Below are positions 57,261 through 64,000 of a stretch of DNA of 64,000 bases, in pieces. The notes beneath the pieces were generated by a model. The model did not search any database and was not told the DNA's origin. It was given only the letters and a program-made list of their open reading frames with translations. The translations under genes and the position numbers were made by a program. Source of the DNA: Bdellovibrio sp. KM01 (GTDB lineage: Bacteria > Bdellovibrionota > Bdellovibrionia > Bdellovibrionales > Bdellovibrionaceae); NCBI RefSeq assembly GCF_013752535.1, contig NZ_CP058348.1, positions 868,001 to 932,000 on the forward strand, read 5' to 3'. Positions within the stretch are counted from its first letter, which is position 1; every line of letters begins with the position of its first letter.

Positions 57261-59756
57261 ATGAAATCTGTGTCTTTATTTAAAACCCTCGTCTCCCGTT
57301 TTGGGGTGGAGCTCTGCCTGCTGGTGCTGGTAGTGGTGGGTTATTCAATGTTCCAAGAGCATCATTCGTTGCAGAAAGCTTTGCTGCCAACGGAGTCGGT
57401 GAATTCCTTGCAGAACATATCCGGAATTTTAAATGACGTAGATCGCGCCAAGAAGGAATATTTCCAAGACAGCACTCCGGAAAAATTGGCGGCCTTCAAC
57501 TTTCAAGTTAATAAAATCAATGACGAATTGGGTAAACTTTATAAATCCGTAAATGGTCGCTATGAACTGCAGATGCAGGTCTATCAGCTGAATCAAAATC
57601 TGCACAAGCAGTTTGAAACGGCGACGATGGAAATCAAGCAAAACCACACGGCTCGTAAACCGTCGAACACCGAAGACTTCAATCAACAAAAAGTTTTAGA
57701 GATGTTGCAGTCTCATCGTAAGGCCCAACAGGACTTCGTGCAGATTGGTGAATACAGTTTCCTCAGAAGTGAATTGCTTTTGGCGATTATGGGCATGTTT
57801 GGTTTGGTGATTATGCTAAGCCGTTACTGGCAGTACAATGATTTACGTGAACAGCGCGAGATCGCGACGGGTCTGCAAACACGTTCACTGCTTTTGGATA
57901 CGATCCTGGGGAGTATGAGCGAGGGCATGATCGTGGTGAACAGCCATGGTCATTTTACTCAGTACAACGCTGCTGCACAACGAATCGTCGGAACCAAAGT
58001 CAAAGAGGTCGGAACTGAAACCGGTGCTCGTGAATTGGGTTTCCACGATGAAAACCAAAAACTCCTTTCAGCCAAAGATCTGCCATTTCATCGGGCGCTG
58101 TATGGTGTGGAAGTAGATGAGCTTGAGATCTTTGTGCAAAATGCCACTCACCCTGACGGCACGTTTATCCTATTAAGCAGTCGTTCGATCAAAGATATCG
58201 ATGGCGGTATTTCTGGTGCGCTGGTGGTCTTCCGCGATATCAGTCGCAGAAAACAAGTCGAGTTGGAATATGCCAAAGCCCGGGAACTGGCTGTTGAAGC
58301 CTCGCTTAAGAAATCAGATTTCCTGGCAGCCATGAGCCACGAAATTCGCACGCCCATGAATGGTGTGATCGGGATGAGTACGCTGCTGGCGGACACGCCG
58401 CTGCAACCGGAACAAAAGGAATACGTCGGCACGATCAAGCGTTCTGCGGAATCCTTGTTGATGCTTATCAATGATATTCTGGATTATTCAAAAATCGAAG
58501 CTGGTAAAATCAGCTTGGATCCTCAACCATTTGATTTAGGTTTCCTGACTCGCGACGTGGTCGAAATGTTTCGCCCAACAGTAAGCGAGAAAAATCTGGA
58601 GATGGATTTCAATATCTCGCAACGTGCGCATATGTATTTCCGGGGAGATCAGGGTCGCATTCGCCAAATTCTGGTGAACCTGATGGGTAATGCCGTGAAA
58701 TTCACCAGCCAGGGCACGGTGGGATTGGATGTTTCGGTGCTGGATTCGGCGACAGGTCCTTCGCTTTTAAAATTCCAAATTCGCGATACAGGATTGGGTC
58801 TGCGGGAAGATGAGCGCAAAGCTTTATTCCAAAAATACTTCCAGGCAACTGCCGGCAAAAAATTCGGTGGTACAGGTTTGGGTCTATCGATCTGTAAACA
58901 GCTTGTGGATCTTATGGGGGGCCAAATGGGTGTGGAAAGCACTTTTGGTCTGGGCTCGACATTCTGGTTCACGTTGCAGCTTCCGGTGTGCAGTGCGGAT
59001 GAAGTTCCAAAGGCTACGACGGATAATAACTTTACGGCGCTGTTCAGTGGACGCATCCTGGTGGCTGAAGACCAAGTGGTCAATCAGCGTGTAGCGCAGA
59101 GCTATCTGCAAAAGATGGGTCTGCAAGTGGACATCGCACCCAACGGTCGCGTCGCAGTCGAGATGGCGCGCACAGGGAAATACGATTTGATCTTTATGGA
59201 CTGTCAAATGCCGGTGCTGAATGGATTTGATGCAACAAAACGCATTCGCGAGGAAGAGCGTCGGACAGGCACAAGCCGCCATATTCCGATCGTCGCTTTG
59301 ACAGCAGAAGGCACCATTGCTGATAAGGCCCCATATATGAATGCGGGTATGGATGACTATTTATCCAAGCCCATCGAGCTTCCGCGCTTGGTGGAAACTT
59401 TGCAGAAGTACGTTAAAGTCGGGGAGGCCGCAGTGATTGACATGGCAGCTCTTCAAAAACTGCAGAAATATGCCACAAAGGATAATGATTTAGTTGCAGC
59501 TTTAATTGAAGAATTCGAAAAGTCTGCTCCGGAATTAATTTTGGCAATGAGAACACCTGACTTCAGCGAAGCAGCCCATGCGTTGAAGTCCACAGCCGCC
59601 ACTCTTGGAGCAAAAATTTTGGCAGAATTGTGCCAAAAACTTGAAGCAGAAACAAATCCGGAGCACATTAACAAGTGGGTCGCGCTAATTGAAACTGAAT
59701 ATATTCGCAGTTTGCAGGATCTGAAAAACTACATCGGCGACAAAGGGGCTGCCTAA
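57261..59756 (+). CDS. hybrid sensor histidine kinase with receiver and Hpt domains
   Basis: 831 residues. Membrane helix about 15-30, periplasmic helical sensor about 35-170, second helix LLAIMGMFGLVIMLS near 175, PAS about 205-335. HisKA H-box FLAAMSHEIRTPMNGVIGM near 358. HATPase with N-box QILVNLMGNAVKFTS, DTGLGL and GGTGLGLSICK. Receiver about 597-715 with phospho-Asp in LIFMDCQMP and Lys in DYLSKPIEL. Hpt with His in SEAAHALKSTAATLG near 772. The complete phosphorelay chain lies in one protein, so output must go through another regulator, probably the next gene, 11 bases downstream. Confidence 0.95.
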   Translation: MKSVSLFKTLVSRFGVELCLLVLVVVGYSMFQEHHSLQKALLPTESVNSLQNISGILNDVDRAKKEYFQDSTPEKLAAFNFQVNKINDELGKLYKSVNGRYELQMQVYQLNQNLHKQFETATMEIKQNHTARKPSNTEDFNQQKVLEMLQSHRKAQQDFVQIGEYSFLRSELLLAIMGMFGLVIMLSRYWQYNDLREQREIATGLQTRSLLLDTILGSMSEGMIVVNSHGHFTQYNAAAQRIVGTKVKEVGTETGARELGFHDENQKLLSAKDLPFHRALYGVEVDELEIFVQNATHPDGTFILLSSRSIKDIDGGISGALVVFRDISRRKQVELEYAKARELAVEASLKKSDFLAAMSHEIRTPMNGVIGMSTLLADTPLQPEQKEYVGTIKRSAESLLMLINDILDYSKIEAGKISLDPQPFDLGFLTRDVVEMFRPTVSEKNLEMDFNISQRAHMYFRGDQGRIRQILVNLMGNAVKFTSQGTVGLDVSVLDSATGPSLLKFQIRDTGLGLREDERKALFQKYFQATAGKKFGGTGLGLSICKQLVDLMGGQMGVESTFGLGSTFWFTLQLPVCSADEVPKATTDNNFTALFSGRILVAEDQVVNQRVAQSYLQKMGLQVDIAPNGRVAVEMARTGKYDLIFMDCQMPVLNGFDATKRIREEERRTGTSRHIPIVALTAEGTIADKAPYMNAGMDDYLSKPIELPRLVETLQKYVKVGEAAVIDMAALQKLQKYATKDNDLVAALIEEFEKSAPELILAMRTPDFSEAAHALKSTAATLGAKILAELCQKLEAETNPEHINKWVALIETEYIRSLQDLKNYIGDKGAA

Positions 59757-59767
59757 GGAAGGTAATT

Positions 59768-60460
59768 ATGGCCAATATACTTATCGTAGATGATCAAAAA
59801 AGTATTCTGATGACTCTCGAAGCTTTACTAAGCTCCGATGGACACTCTGTCGTACAGGCAACCAATGCCATCGATGCCGTTCATCATCTGACACAAGAAA
59901 AATTCGATCTGGTTATCACGGATGCTATCATGCCAGGTGGCAGCGATGGATATGCTCTGACACGCACGATCCGTAAGCAACCTCAACTGGTTAAGTTACC
60001 GGTGATTTTGCTAACAGGTAAGCGTGAAAAAAGCGACGTGGAAAAAGGGTTGGAAGCAGGCGTAAACGATTACATCATCAAGCCAATTGATCCTGACATG
60101 TTGTTGGCAAAAGTGCGCACGATTGTTTCCGCGGACGCGAATCAAGGTGCGGCATTCAGTGACGCCGCTGTTTCAATAAAAGCCGAGTGGGAAATCAAAA
60201 ATGAAATCGTCGCGGTTTCTGAGCTGGGTTTCACTCTGCATTCATCAGTGCCGATGCCAATTGGTAAGATCCTAAGAATTAAGAGTACGATCTTTAACGA
60301 AATTGGTATTGATCCAGTGGCCATTCGCATTGATTCCTGCGAAGACTTAAATCCCATTGAAAACGCCTGGAAAATCCACGGCCACTTCGTCGGTATCGCT
60401 GAAAAAGAACTAACTCCACTGCGCCTGTTCATTCGCGCCAAACAAAGCAAAGCCAGCTAA
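59768..60460 (+). CDS. response regulator with PilZ-like C-terminal domain
   Basis: 230 residues. Receiver 1-120: DDQ pocket near 9, phospho-Asp in LVITDAIMPGG near 53, Thr in ILLTGK and Lys in DYIIKPIDP. The C-terminal 95 residues read as a beta-barrel-like domain (AEWEIKNEIVAVSELGFTLHSS ... PIGKILRIKS) similar in strand order to PilZ but without RxxxR, so c-di-GMP binding is doubtful. AAGGAAGG ribosome site. Co-transcribed with the hybrid kinase and its likely target. Confidence 0.85.
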   Translation: MANILIVDDQKSILMTLEALLSSDGHSVVQATNAIDAVHHLTQEKFDLVITDAIMPGGSDGYALTRTIRKQPQLVKLPVILLTGKREKSDVEKGLEAGVNDYIIKPIDPDMLLAKVRTIVSADANQGAAFSDAAVSIKAEWEIKNEIVAVSELGFTLHSSVPMPIGKILRIKSTIFNEIGIDPVAIRIDSCEDLNPIENAWKIHGHFVGIAEKELTPLRLFIRAKQSKAS

Positions 60461-60484
60461 CAGCTGGCCTCCAAAAACTAGTGC

Positions 60485-60536
60485 GGGGCTGTCGACCTCA
60501 TATGTCGTCGACAACCCCGGCTTTAATGTCTTTTAT
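60485..60536. terminator. terminator between convergent genes
   Basis: GGGG-C-TGTCGAC paired with GTCGACA-A-CCCC (one internal mismatch) at 60485-60518, followed by a T-rich segment. Confidence 0.65.
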
Positions 60537-60556
60537 TTTCTAATTTTCAATTTCCA

Positions 60557-61996
60557 TTACTGACAGAACGGAAGAGACTTCACCATGGATTTGATTGAAG
60601 TCAGCTGATTGTATTTGCCACCTGGTTTAAGAGTCGACCAGTAAACTCCTGAAGTAATCGCGATCGTATTTTTGTTTTTGATCTGTTTCGCCATGATACC
60701 TACACCACAATGAAGGTTGATGTATGGATCAAGGATCGTTTTCTTAGGGCTTGTAGAGCTTAAGTTTTTATCTTTGCTCCAGTCAAACTTACACCATTTG
60801 TCCCATTGGATATCCTGGTAGGACAACTGTAACAAACCTTCAGAGTAAACTGGCTTTTTAGTAACAGCATCCGTACCCATTGTTGTTTCGTGCATACGAG
60901 AAAGTGGGTTGTAAGCACTTTCATAGCGAGCAACTGCCACGAACAATTGTGCCCAAGCATTTGCTTTTTGGTTGTCGTTTAAGCTTGAGTACTTAGGACA
61001 GAAGTTTTTCATGTCGCTAGCACCTTTAAGAAGGCTGCTCCATTCGCCCAATACAAGTGTTTGCAAGTATTGAGACCATTGTTTGCGTTCTGGGTGCGCG
61101 GATGATTCCCAGGCAAGGGGAGCCATCGTGTAACCCGGAGCAGGCGTCGGAGACGGAGCTGGTGTTTCAATCGGTGTTGGTGATGGGGTCGGAGTCGGTT
61201 CCGGGTTCGTCGGAGCCGGAAGACCTGTACCACCTTTATCAAGAACCGCGTAGATCAAAGATCCACCTTTAAGTGCGTTGATAACTTGAGTGCGGATGCT
61301 CATGTCGACAGCTGGGCAACCCCAAGAACGACCTTGAATCACTGATTTTTCCTGAACATAAGAAGCACCGTGGATCACGATAGCGCGTGAACGGGCATTC
61401 GAGTTTGTTGAAGAAAGACCATCTAGACGAAGGGAAAGACCATGGCTGCCTGAATATGTTTCAGCAGTACGATAGAATCCCAACGAGGACTTATTGGAAC
61501 CAGAAGTGTTCGAGAACGAAGTCGCGAAACCATCGTGGTTTGGATCAGAGTTTTTCCCGTGGGCTACGTGAATTGGCCAAACTCCACCGGAGTTCAAGTC
61601 AATGATATAGAAGCGCGGTGTTTTGGAACTTTGCGAGAAATTGATGATAGAGATGTAGTTTTGATTTTTGAAAGATGATTTATTTTTTTCAAAGTAAATC
61701 AAAGCATCAATCAACGCTTGAGTCGGAACGATGTTTTTAGGGTCCACATGATCGTACTTCATCAAGATTGTTTCTTTATCGTAGGCAGAGATCGAAAGAT
61801 CTGGGGCAGCCATGGTTCTTAGCATTGGTTCAACGACTGCTGGTGTGGTAACTACTTGCTCTTCTGCAGGATCATCTGGAAGAGTCGGTTCAGTTTGGGC
61901 TTTTGCATTTGCTGCGATACCCAGGGTTAATAAAGTTGCGGCGAAAAACAGCGTGGCTCTAGAACGTACAGAAGAATTTTGCTTTTTAACAAGCAT
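60557..61996 (-). CDS. exported L,D-transpeptidase-like / SLT lysozyme-like fusion
   Basis: 479 residues from the ATG with AGGAGGAAACG ahead. Signal peptide core ATLFFAATLLTLGIAANAKA. Residues about 90-265 are a YkuD_2 murein L,D-transpeptidase-type domain with VIHGASYV and GRSWGCPAVDMS (catalytic Cys in the SWGCP motif). A Pro/Thr linker (PEPTPTPSPTP, PAPSPTPAPG) leads to a C-terminal SLT-like lysozyme fold: VARYESAYNPLSRM (catalytic Glu), YSEGLLQLSY, INLHCGVGIM. One protein that can both cross-link or hydrolyse stems and cut glycan is unusual. A periplasmic wall remodeller of self or prey. Confidence 0.85.
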   Translation of the reverse strand: MLVKKQNSSVRSRATLFFAATLLTLGIAANAKAQTEPTLPDDPAEEQVVTTPAVVEPMLRTMAAPDLSISAYDKETILMKYDHVDPKNIVPTQALIDALIYFEKNKSSFKNQNYISIINFSQSSKTPRFYIIDLNSGGVWPIHVAHGKNSDPNHDGFATSFSNTSGSNKSSLGFYRTAETYSGSHGLSLRLDGLSSTNSNARSRAIVIHGASYVQEKSVIQGRSWGCPAVDMSIRTQVINALKGGSLIYAVLDKGGTGLPAPTNPEPTPTPSPTPIETPAPSPTPAPGYTMAPLAWESSAHPERKQWSQYLQTLVLGEWSSLLKGASDMKNFCPKYSSLNDNQKANAWAQLFVAVARYESAYNPLSRMHETTMGTDAVTKKPVYSEGLLQLSYQDIQWDKWCKFDWSKDKNLSSTSPKKTILDPYINLHCGVGIMAKQIKNKNTIAITSGVYWSTLKPGGKYNQLTSIKSMVKSLPFCQ

Positions 61997-62207
61997 CGTT
62001 TCCTCCTGTGCGGAATTACACATTCATGTGCGTCAACAAAGACTAGCCGAGAAAATTACGGCGCGGAAAAATACATTACGGGAGACGTAAAAATAGGACG
62101 AACATCCCTCGTTTATATAGAGAGCACTCATATATTCCTGAACGGAGGGCTTGTGTATTTATGACTGTTGTCTGGGAATCGTTGATGAAAATCTCTAACC
62201 TGATTTC

Positions 62208-63059
62208 ATGAAAACAAAAAAATGGAAGCTATTTGCGATATCGATTTCATTGATTTGCAGTGGGTGTGGCAGCTCAAATCCCTTTATGGATGCGTTTTTG
62301 GGCGGAATGTCCGTCACCAAGGTCGAGAGCTATTTCGATTTAGATCAAAAGCAGGAAAAGGAATTTGAGAAAAATCTGCAGCAGGATCTGGCGCGATTAA
62401 AGCAGGAGCAGATGCAAAAGTTCGCCAACTCCATGCGCGAAATTGATCATCGTATTCCCACAGAGAAAGTGAATTCCGAAATTCTCAGTGAAACCTTCGA
62501 CGTGCTGGAGAAAGAATATGACCGCTCTGCCAGCTATTTTAAAAATTCAGCATGGAAGATGGTCTCTTCTTTAAGAGAAGAACAATTTCTTTATTTTGAA
62601 AAGAGAGTCAGGAAAGAAATCGTCATCGCCCGAGAGCAGGTGGTGGAGAGCAAGAACGAAGAGCTGCTGCAAAGGTTTCGTAAGCAGATTGCATACTGGG
62701 TAGGGCCCACGAGCATCCATCAGAATCAGGCGATTCAACATTTCATAGCAAATGAACCCTTTCCCTGGAAAGAGCGTATCGACAATCGCGAAAGTATTTT
62801 GAATAACTTTATGGCGCAACGTAAAGATCCCGTAAAGCTTCGTGCGATGACGGAAAAGTTTTTGGAAGACTATGATTCCTTGCGCACTCCCGAATATGCT
62901 CAGGCCATGCAAAACTATGAAGGAAAGCTTAAGGGATTTTTAAACAAGTTTTGGAGCACGTTAAGTTATGATCAAAAGCAGGCGATGCAAGCTAGCCTTA
63001 ATAAACAGGCACTAGAGCTGGATCGCATGGCCTCAACTCAATCAGATGTATTTAAATAA
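62208..63059 (+). CDS. DUF6279 family lipoprotein
   Basis: 283 residues, lipobox LICSGC at about Cys20. The opening YFDLDQKQEKEFEKNLQQDL and the later LSYDQKQAMQASLNKQ are typical of DUF6279 lipoproteins: long helical bundles of unknown function in the envelope. Helix-rich throughout with no catalytic motif. Monocistronic, no clear ribosome site (TTTC before ATG), possibly leaderless. Confidence 0.78.
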   Translation: MKTKKWKLFAISISLICSGCGSSNPFMDAFLGGMSVTKVESYFDLDQKQEKEFEKNLQQDLARLKQEQMQKFANSMREIDHRIPTEKVNSEILSETFDVLEKEYDRSASYFKNSAWKMVSSLREEQFLYFEKRVRKEIVIAREQVVESKNEELLQRFRKQIAYWVGPTSIHQNQAIQHFIANEPFPWKERIDNRESILNNFMAQRKDPVKLRAMTEKFLEDYDSLRTPEYAQAMQNYEGKLKGFLNKFWSTLSYDQKQAMQASLNKQALELDRMASTQSDVFK

Positions 63060-63136
63060 ATGCTAGACTGGGCCTTCGGGCTCCAGAGTTGCATGTATTC
63101 TTGCATGATCTCTATAATGGGGATTCGGAGGAATGC

Positions 63137-63682
63137 ATGAATTTACTTTTACTGGCCGCTTTGTTGGCACTGACCGCTTGTACGACCTCGCCAACAAAAC
63201 CGACACCTTCAAAAACTCCTCCAATGGCGACTGAGGTGGGACAAGAAAGCAGTCCTGTCGATCCTGTCGCAATTCAAAGAGCCCTTCATCTTGATCGCAA
63301 TGTTGAACAACTCGGAGTTGAAGAGAAAAGTTTCAACTCCTGTGAAATGGGTTACGGATATTCTCGCAATAAAGATTGTCGAACGATGTACATGACCGTG
63401 CTTAATGTGCGACTTTTGTGTCGCGATACCGAAGGAACTATTTCGACAGTGCTGACTGAATCAGATGTCACGCCGATTGCAGGACAAACGATCCGCTGGA
63501 GTCTAAAAAATGTTCAGGGAGAGTACCAAACTGACGGTTTAGGGTATGGCCAAATCGTCGCTTTATCGCCTCGATCCCAAAAGCGGGAAAGGGTCCGTAT
63601 ATCCTACAAAAATGAGTTCTTATACATGCGGGCAAATGAAATCACGAAAGTCATCACCCCGAGACCCTGGTGTTCCATGTGA
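63137..63682 (+). CDS. lipoprotein (181 aa)
   Basis: ATG with GGAGGA ahead. Lipobox LALTAC at about Cys15. A Thr/Pro-rich spacer (TTSPTKPTPSKTPPM) then a Cys-containing domain (NSCEMGYGYSRNKDCRTMYM, LLCRDTEG, PWCSM) with strand character. Four Cys besides the lipid Cys. Family not recognised. A CTGG/CCAG hairpin with TTCG loop lies at 63070-63087 just upstream. Confidence 0.75.
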   Translation: MNLLLLAALLALTACTTSPTKPTPSKTPPMATEVGQESSPVDPVAIQRALHLDRNVEQLGVEEKSFNSCEMGYGYSRNKDCRTMYMTVLNVRLLCRDTEGTISTVLTESDVTPIAGQTIRWSLKNVQGEYQTDGLGYGQIVALSPRSQKRERVRISYKNEFLYMRANEITKVITPRPWCSM

Positions 63683-63860
63683 TGCAGGGTGTCAATATGC
63701 ATAAAAAAGCACATTTTGAACTTTTTTTTGGTTTAGTGCTTCGGTTTTCATGAATTATAGTTTAGCTATTAACAGAATAACAGGTCTCTCTTTGAGTTCG
63801 AGGCAATTATGCCATCTCCTCAACAGTGGGCTACCAAATGCCATTTTAGGAGGTATTAAA

Positions 63861-64000
63861 ATGGGTAAAAAAATCTACGTAGGAAATCTTTCTTACCAAC
63901 TAGACGAACAAACTCTTGCAGACGCTTTTGCTGAATTCGGTAACGTTGAATCTGCACGTATCGTAACTGATCGTGAAACAGGCCGTAGCAAAGGTTTCGC
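63861..64000 (+). CDS. RRM RNA-binding protein (partial, runs off the right edge)
   Basis: ATG after TAGGAGGTATTAAA. The visible 46 residues open an RNA-recognition motif: KKIYVGNLSYQLDEQTL (RNP2) then EFGNVESARIVTDRETGRSK leading to GF (start of RNP1). This matches small bacterial cold-induced RRM proteins. The leader 63683-63860 is long and AT-rich with no placeable promoter, which suits a post-transcriptionally controlled RNA-binding protein. Confidence 0.92.
   Translation, partial: MGKKIYVGNLSYQLDEQTLADAFAEFGNVESARIVTDRETGRSKGF

Overview
This window looks like chromosomal DNA of a Bdellovibrio-type predatory deltaproteobacterium (Bdellovibrionota). Evidence: many short operons of secreted proteins and lipoproteins of no known family, a TIGR02147-family regulator, PilZ and CRP-like signalling proteins, several cell-wall enzymes, and housekeeping genes packed on both strands with frequent TAATG or ATGA overlaps. 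The species assignment is inference. There is no rRNA, no CRISPR array, no prophage and no complete insertion sequence. One tRNA is present: Arg, anticodon UCU.

Layout. 0-8 kb: a truncated secreted protein, a GT4 glycosyltransferase, oligoendopeptidase F coupled to a DUF2252 protein, a periplasmic beta-propeller, an Old Yellow Enzyme and tRNA-Arg. 8-16.5 kb: a Tat-exported PhoD-like phosphatase, a YihY membrane protein, a Lys/Cys-repeat lipoprotein, a four-gene operon (NtrC-type regulator, CdsA, PlsC, metallo-beta-lactamase-fold hydrolase) and serA. 16.5-24 kb: a small secreted protein with a foldable leader, an Ig-like plus FGE-like lipoprotein, a possible outer-membrane protein, a double periplasmic-binding-domain protein, and a bolA-grxD-DUF2892-FAD oxidase operon. 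24-30.5 kb: G-rich and stem-loop DNA ahead of an LTA-synthase-like gene, PilZ plus cNMP-domain/zinc-ribbon genes, an HNH nuclease and two tandem paralogues of unknown family.

30.5-33.6 kb carries a complete two-gene DNA topoisomerase VI operon (B then A), a type best known from archaea. 33.6-39.3 kb: an exported NADAR-domain protein, two paralogous lipoproteins, a GT39 glycosyltransferase, an exported MBL-fold lipoprotein and aspA. 39.3-40.4 kb is an accessory spot: a broken GNAT gene, a REP-associated tyrosine transposase (RAYT) and REP-like sequences around it.

44.7-52.3 kb holds six consecutive same-strand genes, all with export signals and all of unrecognised family. Two of them (372 and 293 aa) are diverged paralogues. 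This is the best candidate for an undescribed system. It is followed by a second broken GNAT gene, a TIGR02147-type regulator and a further secreted protein.

55-64 kb: an HPPD-like VOC protein, a 27-bp-arm perfect palindrome, two small proteins, a hybrid histidine kinase with its own receiver and Hpt plus a REC-containing neighbour, an exported L,D-transpeptidase/SLT fusion, two lipoproteins and the start of an RRM RNA-binding protein. Start codons were chosen by Shine-Dalgarno match and by how well the signal peptide reads. All similarity statements come from motif recognition, not from database searches.
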